A DNA stretch of 64,000 bases from Macropodus opercularis (Eukaryota > Chordata > Actinopteri > Anabantiformes > Osphronemidae). Numbering within the stretch: position 1 is the first letter of the stretch; each line of letters opens with the position of its first letter. Under the pieces are notes generated by a model that was given only the letters and a program-made list of their open reading frames with translations, was not told the origin of the DNA and did no database searches. Position numbers and translations under genes: made by a program. The stretch covers positions 18,646,001 through 18,710,000 of the forward strand of contig CM061109.1 of the NCBI GenBank assembly GCA_030770545.1, in the 5' to 3' direction. Positions 1 through 11,885 of this stretch are shown in pieces.

Positions 1-629
1 CCTCCTTCAGCCTCATGACGCGTGAATTCCTACATTGTAACGTACGTCTGAGAATAAATCATTAAAGGATGGAAGGAAGATAAATAATTCAAATCAACAC
101 ACAGCACTAGACGGAATGTTCACACTCACGTCTGCGTGTGCTTTTAATTCCAACACAATAAAAAGACCACTTTTCAGCAGTGGCGCGCCAGTGGCTAAAT
201 GCGCGCTATGCTAATTGGACTGCCAATTAGAGAACACTCTGAAAAAACAGTTTAACATCTTCTTAGCAGCCTTTGACATAACTGGGGCAAACACAATAAA
301 GAATTAATGGCATGTGCCAACGTGAGGCTATTTCTTTTTCGACTGCGAGTTCTTGTTCAGGCTGCCGTGACATGTTGTGACATTACATGGAGGATAAAAA
401 AAGCTGTATAATAATTGACACCAGACACTTCCCACACGTTGAAACGTGTCAGAAAATGTGAGTGAAAGTGTGTGAAAAATGTATCTGACACTGACCTGAA
501 ATGTCACGAACGGACGGGTCCCAAATCTCAGCGCGTGAAAAAAACAGTGGCAAACACACACGGACGTCCGGGCCAACTGCTCCAATCAGCCACAAAATGT
601 CATTTAATTATCATCTCAGTGTCAGGTAT
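1..629. other. Intron 3 of the CNTNAP-family gene (partial), no recognised element
   Basis: This is the part of the intron that runs off the left edge. It is moderately AT-rich. I see no conserved exon, tandem repeat or transposon end in it. Short open frames at 328-704 on both strands have no recognisable domain and no supporting splice context. Confidence 0.5.
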
Positions 630-895
630 AGACAAGCAATTATATTATTTCATGTCTTTATTGAACACACCCTTCAAATATTGAAGGTAGTGGTGGAAAA
701 CTAAGTGGCCCCCGAGGCTACTGATTTCTGGAAAAGCTAATTGGAGTCAGGAGTTAGCAAAGCTCCAGTCAAATCAATTAAACATGATTGGAGATGTGGG
801 TCACAGCTATTTGGCTACTTTGACACTCAAGCATTTTCAGTTTGCTGTTAACAAGCAGCAACTGCTATTATGAAGCACGCGTCGCAAAAAAGATC
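630..895 (+). mobile_element. Degenerate Tc1/mariner-type transposon relic
   Basis: Landmarks match a widespread teleost Tc1-like element as I recall it: TGTCTTTATTGAACACACC near 654, GGTGGAAAA near 692, AGCTAATTGGAGTCAGGAGT near 737, and a CAGTTTGCTGTTAACAAG-like segment near 838. These correspond to the region just inside the terminal repeat and leading toward the transposase start. The next bases resemble the usual beginning of the transposase frame, but no transposase frame survives. It lies in an intron of the CNTNAP-family gene and appears related to the MITE at 11886-12245. Confidence 0.55.
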
Positions 896-899
896 AGCA

Positions 900-1066
900 C
901 TTTGACTGGCAGAGCTGAAGGGCTCGGTGGCTTCTCGCCTGGAGGTGGCCGTCGACGAGGCCCAGAAGAAGAAGCTCAAAGCAGTCACCAGGGAGCTTCC
1001 CAGTCAGCGCTACGCAAGACCTGGCGCTTCGGCCCGAACGGGAAGCATTTTGAGGTTCGGATGCAT
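900..1066 (+). other. Unrecognised CpG-rich, coding-like block inside the intron
   Basis: After the transposon relic the composition shifts to GC-rich. One plus-strand frame (about 920-1066) reads LAELKGSVASRL, then EVAVDEAQKKKLK and AVTRELPSQRY before a stop. It opens just after a TGA. It has the charged, helical look of real protein, but I recognise no family and see no start codon or clear splice signals. It could be a fragment of a retrocopy, a transposon-captured exon, or chance. Confidence 0.2.
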
Positions 1067-1263
1067 CAGAGCCTGAGCAGGAAGGAGGAGAACAACCAGC
1101 TTCTATGCGTCTGTGACTGGGCTGAAGCTCAGTTCACGTTAAGACCAATCAGTGCAGAGAACCAGGCTTCGCTGAGCTTTTCCTGTTTGTGTAATGATGA
1201 TTGTGAACATCCTGAAAACAAAAATGCTTGAGATGCAGAGAGTCAGATGAACCGTGCGCTCAC

Positions 1264-1457
1264 CGCCACGCCGTCCTCGTGCCTGTACTGCTTCCACGCT
1301 CGGCCCGCGTCGCTGTAGAGCAGCAGGTAACTGCTGACCCAGTCCCAGCTGTCGTAGCGTCCCTGCGTGGCCACGGCGGTCACCTCCACCTGCTCCCCGA
1401 GGTCCAGCTGCAGCCAGGGCTCCTGGTCCGTCACCATCGGAGACCAGCCGCCCGCAC
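1264..1457 (-). CDS. Contactin-associated protein (CNTNAP family), exon 3: discoidin (F5/8C) domain core
   Basis: The acceptor is CGCCTCAG before 1457 and the donor is GTGGCG|GTGAGC after 1264, giving 194 bp (2 bases + 64 codons) that end in phase 0. With the last base of exon 2 it encodes GAGGWSP, then PWLQLDLGE, VTAVATQGRY, SWDWVSSY, LLLYSD and WKQYRHED (residues 62-126). These are signature blocks of the N-terminal discoidin domain of CNTNAP/Caspr proteins, which pair with contactins or other surface partners at axonal and synaptic membranes. WLQLDLG and AVATQGRY are the key diagnostic blocks. SWDWV with LLLY recalls CNTNAP1, while VTAVATQGRY and WKQY recall CNTNAP3/4/5, so the paralogue is not resolved. 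The exon ends EDGVA where mammalian relatives have a D-x-I-W type ending. The rest of the discoidin domain and the laminin-G, EGF, fibrinogen-like and transmembrane parts must lie left of the window. Confidence 0.94.
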
Positions 1458-2402
1458 CTGAGGCGAGTACAGACGGGATTAAACATCGATTCTATGCACG
1501 AGGATTGTTTCTAAACTCCTGACGTGTGCGCTGAGGGGAGTTGTACACGTGAGGCGGACGCACCGGACCCGACGGTCTGTACTGTCCACAACACGAGATC
1601 CACTTAATAACAGACCTGCTGGGAAAATTACAGCAGTGTTTCTTCCAAGTGAAAAAGCCGCCTCGTTAGAATTCAGCGCCTGTAGCCCTGATTAGGTTCA
1701 GATGAAGTGCTGTATGTGTCCAAAGCTCACGGGAGCTGCGGTGGTTGAACGATATTTATTCAACAGCAGTTTCCGTTCGCTTGAGAGGCTATAAGTTGTG
1801 TCAGCGGACTCGCTGGGAGTAAAAGGGAAAGAAATGATAATGACAGTTTACTGTGTCACAGTACATTTAGAGGCAAATCAAAACAAACAGGCTGTTTCCT
1901 ACTGTTGCTGATTCATATACTCAAATTTGCCACAGTAAAAGCGTTTTGCTTATTACACGGTTCATGTTGTGCAGCTGTTTGATTTGTCCTGACAGCGTGT
2001 CTCCTGTCAGAGCTGTGTCGGCCGGAGCCTGGACCTAGTCAGTGCCTCGCCTGTGGCGGCTCCTGGGAGGGAGTGGGCGTGTTGGCAGCGTCTGTCATGA
2101 CACACAACTGGGTCTGCTTCACCGTTTGCGATGCGGCCAGTGAGTAAACACAGTCGGCTCTTTCTCGTCTCTTCAAAATAGGGAAAAACGTCTGAACTGC
2201 AACATGTGGTAAATGCATCAAGTCCTCATACGTCACAGCCCATTGCCTTCGAAAACAAGCCATACGACCACAACACGGGTCCTGTGAGCACGTTCTGGTC
2301 TGCTGCTCCTGTTGTTAATGTTCACCGCTAACTGCTGCTGCAGCAGGTGGGCGGTGCACATCTGAAGCGCTCGCTATGAGAAACATCCTGCGTCGTACTC
2401 AC
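1458..2402 (-). other. Intron 2 of the CNTNAP-family gene (945 bp)
   Basis: The intron is bounded by the exon 2 donor (GTGAGT) and the exon 3 acceptor (CTCAG). It joins phase 1 to phase 1. No repeat or conserved element was recognised inside it. In mammals the corresponding introns are commonly very long, so this short intron reflects a compact fish gene. Confidence 0.8.
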
Positions 2403-2513
2403 CGTCCCTCCTGTTGAGCTTGGCGTTGTGCGCTGCGAAGCCGACGGACGACTGAGACGAGCTCTGGAAGGACGAGCGGGGCAGCGCCGACGCCAGAGGA
2501 CCATTGCAGTTAT
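2403..2513 (-). CDS. Contactin-associated protein (CNTNAP family), exon 2: start of the discoidin (F5/8C) domain
   Basis: The acceptor (TTCTTGGCAG|AT) precedes 2513 and the donor (GGGACG|GTGAGT) follows 2403. The 111-bp exon is 2 bases + 36 codons + 1 base and encodes residues 26-61 of the predicted protein. Visible family marks are the opening cysteine (NCNGPL), the ASALPRSSF segment, a Ser-rich stretch and the ending LNRRD-G. CNTNAP proteins have the same order: a first cysteine, a PL..LP..SF motif, a serine run and LNRR-G before AGGWSP. Family members usually have an acidic residue after the first Cys; here it is CNG. The exon boundary just before AGGWSP matches the recalled family layout. 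This identifies a Caspr-family cell-surface protein; the CNTNAP3/4/5 group fits best by eye. Confidence 0.88.
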
Positions 2514-5500
2514 CTGCCAAGAACAAGACACACAACGCAGCTTCAGATTAAAACACGCGTGTTGGTTTGACACGTCGACACACACGTACGGTGAGTCGGA
2601 CTCCAGGAGCAGCATCCTGACAGTAATCATAGAAAATGCATCCTGGTTCAGTTCAAAGTGCATCTTTACTTGTCAGTGGTGGAGTCTTAAAGCAAGAAGT
2701 GGGAAAATAACAGGTCCGCCTCACTTATCCAGTTCCCAGATGCCTCAAACAGTCTATTAACCCATGCGCTGACCCGTGGAAACAGCACAGAAAACGCTAC
2801 GACTCCTTTTGTGCGCGCACGGCGACGGGTGTGTTCTTTTTTTAATCCCACAGTGTGAGTTTACATCACGTCCAACAGGCAGGAGCAGATTAAGAGTCCA
2901 GTGATGTAAAGCTGTCAGGCCCATCTTCCCCTCGTCCACCCTGCCCATCACAATAAGAGCAGTGAGTCATACACCAACAGCTTTTCCGCTGTGTGGCTTT
3001 ACTCGAATGCAGAGCTGCATTAGGGTCTGTATCTGAGGACATAATGAAAACTGGCACCAGCCTGATTACAATTATCCCTGTGCTCTCTCCATCAGTGCAG
3101 TTCACACTCTGGAGTGCATGAGGCTTTTTGTTTTTGGATCCCGTTCGCTTTGACTTGATTCTGAGCACATCTGCAGCGGCAACTGGCCGCCCATCTGGCC
3201 GACGGCGCGGCTTCGCGCTTCTTTTGGGCGTCCTGATGAATTTCCACTGACCTGATTTGACTGCTCTCAGATCGCTTGCCAAGAGATTTTTCTAATCCTG
3301 ATTTCAAGTGTGACTAAAGTGGATAAAGCTGTTTTGTCCAAGACTCAAATTATGGCCGAGCTGCAGCGCAGTTGCAGATGTGTGTTGGGGAAATGAGAAC
3401 GTTGGCTTGGCATCTTAACCGTGGTTATTATGCAAGCAGACTCTAAATCTGTCTCCCACATCCTACTTTTGATGTCTAAAGGACAACGCTCACTGTTCTC
3501 ATCTCCCTTTCAATCTGTATTCCTCCCTTCTTCCTTCTTCATCTCTAGTTGAAAAGCTGACAAAATCTCTGTGAGCTTACACCTCGAAACGAGCCCAGTC
3601 GCTTTGCTCTCGCGTTCCATCTTCACGAGACCTTGACAGCACAAAACAGGCGAAACAAACCGTTTCCCAATGTGCAACACGTGTTCTTAAATTGACAGGT
3701 GAAACAGAACACGGCATTTTTTTGCATGAGCAAAATGCGCACGGCTGAGCCCATGTTGTTGTTGTTTCCAGGCCTGGTTCTGGGCCAGAAGCCTGGCTGC
3801 CAGTCAAGGAGACTTATAGACGGGGGATGATTTGTGTGCAAAGCTGCTCCTTGGTCTGAGGGATGACTGAAAATCCTCTGCAGCTGACTTGCGATCGCTG
3901 TGCGAGTCCCACGGGCTTGAATCTCATAGCCAAATGAACCCAGACACGCAACTGAACCCACAGGCATAACTGCTGGCAGAGAGGGAATATTTAATCTCTT
4001 GAAATCACAAAGTAAGTACGTCAGCTGCTGTACAGCATGAGCTTCCAGCTGGAGTCGCAGAAGAGCTAGTTTTTCAGCAGCAGGCCGGCAGAGAGGTGTC
4101 ATGTTGCTACTCCAGGGCTTACGCCACACCAGAGGTTATCACAGATTGTGTTGGGATAAAAATAATGGATGACAAAGAGTCGCACCTGCACACGCACTGC
4201 ATGCCGGGGACGGGAGCTGCTGGCGAAAGCCCACTACAGCATGAAGCAGGAGTGATGCTCTTCAAAAGTCCCATAAAAGCCAGACTTGTCACCGTTAGCT
4301 TACGACTACTACACATCTATACAAAGATGCGTTCATGTGCAAAACGGCCTCTACTGCACGGTTTCCACCCAGCAGCAACGACGGCGCTTCTCAGCTGCGC
4401 ATTATTACCCATTAGGTGTTTCAGTGAGTATTTACAGCACGGAACAGAGTATGTGGGAGCGAATCAAATACACACTGCAGGAAGGAATATGTTACAGCCC
4501 TGATGCGTTTTTAATAGTTTCTAGACAACAGTGGAGCTTTGTGCCGCAGAGGAATAAAGCCATAATACATCAGGCTTGGTCGCACAGACGGTCCTTATTA
4601 CAAGGATCAATTCTTTGTTTATATTAGTCTTTTCACGGGATTCGCTGGCAATAAAACCAATATAGAAAATTACAGGCCTTATCCTTTAATGCCACCTTCC
4701 AATATCCACGCACCGCTCACTTTTAAAACACAGCGCGAGCGGCTGAGAACGTGCTTCGGCTGCCGGCGCTTTAATTCTGCCTCTTGACCTGCATCCCCTG
4801 ATAAAACACGCGTTTCACATCAACATACAATTCAAACGATGCCAATAACTGTTTACATTCAACATAGTAAGTGTCTGGAGGCAGGGCTCCTGAAGCGTCG
4901 CGCTCCTGGAGTTTGACGATGCAATCGACTCGGCCGTTTTGTACACGCGGCCTTTTTTTCCAGGGCTCGTCTCCGCTCGTTGCTCATTAAAAGCCGCCTT
5001 TACCTGAGTGCACAAAGCAGACGCTGCACCACAAAGAAATCAATTATCACAACAAAGTGCCTTTGGCAGCACGCATGGGCTGGATATTTTAAGCTCCAGC
5101 AGCACCGAGGCACTGTTGCACCTGAAGACGACTACATGCCCAAATCAAATAAACATGATTCACCAGATATGAGGAAGCCTGAGTTTCCTCCTAGATATCG
5201 AGTCTCAGGAAATGCACAAACAGTTGGATACGAAAAAAACGCCAAAGGGATTTCGTAAAAATAGAACAGGAAATAGAGCAACTGTAGGCAAAGGGTGAGC
5301 AGGCTTCTCAATCTGCCCTGATCCTCTTCACTGGGTGGAGCGGTGCCATGTGATTAACACCAGTCACAATGCGTTCAGCACTGTACACACAAGCGAACGA
5401 GCCCAGTTCAGCTTTGCTTAGGAAGGAACAGCAGGCACCTCTCTACAGCCGACGCGTTTGAGAAAATATCTACAATTAAATATTCACATTATAGAAATTT

Positions 5501-8500
5501 AAGGCGTTGAGCTACATTTGATTGATAAAAAGAATTCTGTTCCATTCTAGATGTTTTATCTTCTGTGGTGACGATGTCATCAATATTTTTCAAGTCAGTC
5601 TCCACCAGGGGTCAAATCTCAGAGCTGCGACTCATCTCGTTCTAGCGTTGATCAAAATGTGCCTACGTTTCAAAACGGCTTCCAGAGAACGAACACATGC
5701 GACAGAGAAACAAATCAAGAACAACGATCCAAACAGGAAGTGACAGGATGGTCCACAGCCCAGAGAGAGGCCACATCTGACTGAATTACCCTCTTGAGCC
5801 AGCACAAAACTAATTACTACCAGAAAAGAATGCACATTACGTGGCAATATCGCTCTAAATGACGGCAGGTCCCACACTTATAATGGAGCAGCTCTTACAT
5901 TTCCCAGCAAAAGTGTTGCCACGGCAGCACAACAATAAGCAGCTGTTACACACAAATAACAAATCAGTCACACAAAGACGCTAAATGAAATCGACACACG
6001 CGCTTCATCAAAGCATGCGAGCGACAATGACTTGCAAACGCAGCCGTGAACCTTCCACGACACCTGCTCCATAAAACTCTGGCATTTACGCACCAAAACT
6101 GGGATTAAAGCTAGAACACAACTACTGGCTCAGCAGCAGGCGACGCCGTCCGTTAGATACACACAGTCACAAACTAATTCAAAACATATTCTGTTCATTC
6201 ACCTCCCAGCTACTGTACATAAAGACAAAAATGTAGCTTATATTGATCATATTCAAGAAACAATTATGTGCAAAATAAGAGTTGCTTTAATAAAACATTT
6301 TCCTGGCAAAAAAAACCCACAGCCTTAATTAACCAATCTCTGAAATAGGCTGTTTGTATTTCTTTTACTTGATACATGAGCTGTCGTCTATTAATGTTCT
6401 TTGAGTGGTTATTTTGATTAATTGCATCAGAAACACAGAAGAAAGTCTACAGGCCACTAGAGAAAGTATCAAGAGCAAGAAATCAGGTCCATTCTCCGCA
6501 GAGGGAGTCGTTTTGACGTCTGCTCTCCTTGATTTCACTTGAAACAAGCTACATCCACAACAAAAGAAGCAACACGCCGACTGAAACAGAACCTTATGAT
6601 AATAACACGATCACGTTCTGCCCAGAGACGATGAATCCCCCAAGAGCAAAGACAGACTGATGGAGGTTGTACAAGTTCAACCAGCGTCAAGAATATCAAA
6701 AGACGCAGCGATTGGATCAGGTGACGGGTCGGCGTCGATAAAGCTTCATCTGATCGCGTGCGCGGGTCTGGGGCTCAGTGACCTCTGCTCGGCGAAGCCT
6801 GGCTGCAGCCACGTCTCGCTTCACAATTAGCCACATCGATACAACGACTGAGAGACACGGCCTCAGTTTGCCGTCGCACCTCGTTTCTCTGGACGCTGCA
6901 CGTCGCTTAGAGGGACGTCGGGCTTTTACAGGCAGCCTGCGAGATGTTTTACTGGGATATCGACAGCTTCAGTGATTATACACATCTCATCTGCCAAACA
7001 TGAATTATTCAACACTCATTCAACAGCGTAGTAAAACAGGATTTGTGTTCATTTTTGGTTAGATTATAGGATTTCTGGAGCATTTCACACAACAGCTTGG
7101 TAATAAATTAATAACGGTACAGTATCTTATTAAAAACAAGAGCAAGGTAAGAATGACGAAGTAGCTGCACGTCACGGCACAGAAACGTGACGCCAGGACG
7201 ACCAGCAGCCTGAGAAAACACACGGTGAGGTTTGTATTAATGCCTCCGCTCAAAGAGGCCAATTTGACCCAGAGTGGCCCTAAAAATCAAGCGACGGTAA
7301 ATTGAAATGCAGTGTATCTGCTTTGAGTTGATTAAAAAGATGTTGGATCTACAAAAGCCTCGTTTGCTTTAAAGTAGAGGAGATGCTGTGTTGATGTGGT
7401 TTGACTCTAGTTGACGCGAGAGGGAAATATCTCGCAGAGTGGCTGCTGTGAAGCGGCGCAGATAAAATGAGCCGGTTTTATCTACAAGGACTGTCTGGCG
7501 GAGGGCGTTTCACACCAGCGCGCTACACAGCGTTTGGCGGGCAGGCACTTGAAACAGGGCGGCTTCAACAGGCTGAACGAGCCACGTCCTCGCTGTAAAC
7601 GCTAAAATGTCTTTTTGTGCACTGACGCGTTATTAGATGATGAAGCCTGGGGCCCATTCATCTACATAGTCAGAGCTGGGAGTGACGTGTTCCAGCAGAT
7701 TAGAACAAGCGGAGCAGCTGCAGCCGTGTTGGGATCTTCAGCAGAACAATGCGTTCAGCACAGACACGCAACCAACAGAAGCTGGTCTGAAGATGAACCG
7801 GGACACAAAGAGTCGCTACTGACCAACACTCGTCCAAACCACCACCACGAGCACACAAACACTTCTTTCTTTCTCTGGATGTGATTTCACTTGGTGATGA
7901 AATGCAGAAACGCAGCAGAAGTTGCTAATTGAGGCTGTTTACCTGGTGCGACTGTGAGGTGAGCAGCGGCTCTGCACGACGCGCGAACCCTCCTAATCAG
8001 GAGAGTTTCCTGTTCTACAGATTGAACAAGCGTTAGGTGAACGCAGCAGAGGCCCCAGCGGGAGCCAAGCCGTCGTCTATGTTCTCTGTTTGGCGAAGAG
8101 CGACGCACACAACAACCTTCACTCCTTCGGTTAAAATGTCAAACAAGCGCTGCGGGGAAAATGACAGATTACACAGCTAATCGCTAATTAATGGTAATTC
8201 AGCGAGAAAAAGTCCGAATTGAAGTTGGCGGTCGGGTCCGTCTGCTCTCTGGCGCCTGTGCTCAGCCAAAGCATCGGCTCTAGGGATCGTGCCACAGAGT
8301 CACAGTCCCTCTAAAATATTCTCTCACATCATATTAGTAAACTGAGCTGTTCTGCAACAGGACCTTCAATATTCCAATCAACAGCAAAGCAGAAGACGGG
8401 AGACGGTTCTACGGGCCCTGCTCTGCTGCGGAGACGCACGTCCACAGGCTGCGTCTCAGTCCGACGGCGTGAATCCCGTCTCGGCTCAGGTTCGGGTGCA

Positions 8501-10640
8501 TTTGCACATGCATTTATAATGTGGGTGACACAGAGAGTGGAGGCAGGCAGGGAGCAGACCGTGGCATATTTTTCCCTCTGATTTAAACCTGTGGTTATTA
8601 TAGTCTGCGTTTTCAAAAAGGAATCCGCTTTTGTTTTCCCTCAAACCGTCTCTTGCTTGATTATTGCATGAATCTTATTGGCACAGTCGATAGACGGTGG
8701 GTGTTGATAATCCTTTCGAACCTCTGCCAGTAACACAGGGAATAAATAGAGGATGAAAGTTACAGACTACATGCGACGCGAAGCATATTCATTGCACTGT
8801 ATAGATTGAGAACTGGTGCAGTGTCACTGTGTGGCCAATAAAACTGGAAATGGAAAGGCCTCCACTGGCGCCACATTCATCACGATGGATTTTTTCTGCT
8901 CCCAGGAGACCAGGCAGAAATTATCTCCAAATAGTCTCATATCATGTGTCCATTTTATTTTCTTCTTACTCATTACAATCAAAAAGCATTTTGCTCCGAT
9001 CACTGAATCTGCAGAGGACGTAAAAGCTTCCCTCTCCCCTCTCAAGCACTTCTAAGGTTGGATGTCTGCAGACGGGGGAAACGCAGCGTCTTAACTCCAC
9101 GTATCCTGCTACCACCTCAGTGAAAGGATCGACTTAATTATGCTGCAATTCAGGGACTTGAATGGGTTTGAATGCTTTCATTTTACAGATCTTAACTTTG
9201 AAGGACTAGTGAAAACCGACATTGACGTCTGGATATGTTCATTCAAATAGTTCCGCATAAGAACATATAAGACATAAAGATATGCATGTCAGTATTTTGA
9301 CACTTGTGTAGAAGAAACCAACACTGAGCATCAGTCTGTGCCTGGTGCCTGCACCCACTAAAATCCAATAGCTATTGATAAGAAGAGACAAAGTGCCTTC
9401 ACCTAGAGATAAAATACAAACTGTAAAGGTCTCTTCATTTTGTGTCTCTGCAGAGATGCAGTCACTCAGAGCTCACGCAGGAAGCTCTGAAAAGCTGCAT
9501 TTACTCAATTTAGCCACAGAACTGAGACTTCGGCTCCTTATTCAGCCTCAAGTCACACAGACGAGATGCGGAGGGAAATATAAGCTTGTTAGTTTATCGC
9601 ATGAAGTAAAGGCAGTGATCTGTCCGAGCAAAATGTGAAGCTGTGTCTGACCTGCCAAAGATGGAGACGTGGGAGAAACGGCCACGAGCGAACGCGTACG
9701 TTCTGGAAATCATTAAAGACTTTTAATGACTCCTGATGAATTAACTCCTGTTTAAGACAAACAACTTTAGTTTATAGTTTACATGAAAGTCATGGCTCAA
9801 TTCAGCACCGGAGAAACTCCTTCAGCTTAGATTATTAAAATAAAACATTACATCAATTTATTAATATAACAGAACAAAAATAATTCAGTCAACATAAGAC
9901 TATGAAAAAGTCTTTAAGGTGTGTCGTAGGTTTAAAGATGGAGAGAGGAGCCAGCGTTTGATCAATTCATCAGGCCTCGCATGTGTACAGCGGTTAGGTG
10001 TTCCTTGAACGCCTCCTTTGCATTCATTAGCCGAGTGAATTTGCAGCTGCGTCGCCTCCGTCACGTACGCACTTCTGCTGCGATGCTGAATGCCAGCACC
10101 GCTCAAGCACGTTCCAGGTGCTTCCGATGAGAAATAATTAGTTGTGAAGTATGTGCCTGCTGAGCTAACTTCAAGCATGAAATTTTAAGTAAATATGTGT
10201 GTGTGTGTGTGTGTGGTGCTTTGCCACATGGGTAACAGACTCTAGCTTATAAAAGATGAATGTCTAGTGCAGTGGTCTCCACCTGCTGCGAGGGAATCAC
10301 TGAAATTGTAGTGATATTCCTCCCACAGAACTGTAGTACGCAGGGTAATATCAGCCGGTGATGAAAGCCTCTGCCTCTCCCAGCCAGAGCAGGCAAAAAA
10401 CTCAGCTTCCACCGCACACGAAGGCCTGGAGCTATGACTCTCCACGCGCTGCTCTTTTAATCGTACACGACCGTGGAGCACAACCTGCTTCACCAGAAGT
10501 CAGTGAAGGGGAATCGGGCACATGAGCTGGAACAGGATCCAACAAATGACGGTTAGTCACTAACACGATTCCCTGCCAACATGGAGAAATGGCGCCCCCA
10601 CGACAGCAGGCGGTGGGTGGAACAGCATCTGCACCGTCAT
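2514..10640 (-). other. Intron 1 of the CNTNAP-family gene, 3' part, no recognised exon
   Basis: This is a gene-free stretch of mixed composition. Open frames up to 168 codons (4129-3623 minus) show no family motif, no codon regularity and no flanking splice pattern. A (TG)n run at 10196-10215 is the only clear simple repeat. A left half-site for REST (TTCAGCACC) is at 9801-9809, but without the right half. Confidence 0.6.
10196..10215. repeat. (TG)n microsatellite
   Basis: About ten uninterrupted TG dinucleotides lie in intron 1, upstream (on the plus strand) of the LINE fragment. Confidence 0.95.
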
Positions 10641-10649
10641 CACACTTAC

Positions 10650-11270
10650 AGCCACCTGCAGAGGTTCTCGGACGACACTGCGATCGCTGGATGTGTATCT
10701 GGGGGGAACGAGCTGGAGTACAGGGGGGTCATCACCGACTTTGTGGACTGGTGTGAGGATAACCACCTGGTTCTGAACACCAGCAAAACGAAGGAGCTGG
10801 TGATTGACTTCCGGCGGAAACCAGCACCATAAGGGGTTCTGGGATCGAGATGGTGGACACTTACAAATATCTGGGTGTCCACCTCAACAAAAACCTGGAC
10901 TGGACCGACAACTCTGATGCCCTGTGCAGGAGGGGCCAGAGTCGCCTCCACCTGCTGAGGCTTCATTCCCACGGCAATAAGACTCCACAACACATCAGCA
11001 TCACTGTAAAGCATGTTTCACAGTGTGATGTGTGCCGTGCCGTGAACATGTTGCATGTATGTTTTTTATTTTGTTTTCTTTTTTCATTTGGCACTTTACG
11101 ATTATGACTATGTTTAGATATGTACATTTTCTTTTTTGTATATAAGGTAATAAGATATTTTACTCTTTTTTTTTGTAACTATTGTAACTTTTTTTCCAAC
11201 TGTTTCTCTGCTGCTGCTGGGTCACCAGAATTTCCCCACTGCGGGATAAATAAAGTCCTATCCTATCCTC
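10650..11270 (+). mobile_element. Truncated, internally deleted LINE (L2/Rex-like non-LTR retrotransposon), 3' end
   Basis: Plus-strand frames encode the C-terminal half of a LINE reverse transcriptase. The catalytic box is LQRFSDDTAIAGC (10656 on), followed by FVDWCEDNHLVLNTSKTKE and a DFRRKPAP segment. After a frameshift or stop at about 10832 comes VDTYKYLGVHLNKNLDW and RRGQSRLHLLR. The frame then breaks into 3' UTR-like T-rich sequence, so the rest of the reverse transcriptase is deleted. The element ends with a poly(A)-signal-like AATAAA (11249-11254) and a short (TCCTA)n tail (about 11255-11269), typical of fish LINEs with microsatellite tails. It is dead: 5'-truncated, frameshifted and lacking an endonuclease. 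It is antisense to the host gene, in intron 1. The clade is assigned from remembered motifs only. Confidence 0.88.
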
Positions 11271-11885
11271 ATCTGTGATAGTTCTGCAGTAATTTTGAGC
11301 TCAGCAGAGAAGATTGAAAATATTACAGTGTTTGGAAGCAGAGATAATAGTCCTGAATGTAGACTGTGACCATCTTTGTTGTGTACAGTTACCGTGGTTA
11401 CTGGTTTTGTTCCCGTCGGCGGTGAGGTGAGTTTACCTGTTCGCACACAGTGTACATGTCAGTCCGCTGTGCAGCAACACGAACGGCTGAATCTGCTCAT
11501 TAAAGCCAGTTGTCACTTCTAAAGTGTGGGAACAGAGCTGCCGGTTCTCCTGCTCACCCACGGTAGCATCGCTACAGCGGCAGCACTTTTGTCTCCATCA
11601 GTCCTGGAAATTACACATTCCTTCTGATAGCAACAACAAAGGCTCTCACTAATGTGATGCGAGCGCGTCACGTGACTCCAGCTGCAGGGTTCTGTAGTTT
11701 GTCCCATCTGTTCTGTCAGTTGTTCTCAGTGAGGTAGGACTTGGACTGAATGCTTTGCTTTGTGCTCCTGCAGAGGCCTAGTCCATTCATTTGTTCAGTC
11801 CATCCTTTATCACGGTTCCTCAACATACCTGTGTTCAACGTGTTTTGAGTGAAGTGACAGCATCATTTCTCTTGACACTGACACA
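11271..11885. other. Intron 1 sequence between the LINE and the MITE, nothing recognised
   Basis: I see no exon, tandem array or terminal repeat in this stretch. Confidence 0.5.

Noticed and set aside
1228..1461. Plus-strand open frame opposite exon 3
   Set aside because: It is the antisense shadow of the CNTNAP exon, which has clear motifs and splice sites on the minus strand.
3623..4129. 168-codon open frame on the minus strand, the longest in the window
   Set aside because: No recognisable domain, mixed low-information residues, no splice or promoter context, and it overlaps frames on the other strand. A chance frame within intron 1 is the simplest reading.
8800..8850. AATAAA-containing CCAATAAAACTGG segment that could be a transcript or LINE end
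   Set aside because: No upstream coding or repeat signature could be tied to it; a lone AATAAA is uninformative.
9801..9809. Second REST half-site TTCAGCACC in intron 1
   Set aside because: The right half (GGACAG-type) does not follow at any usual spacing, so this is only a half-site.
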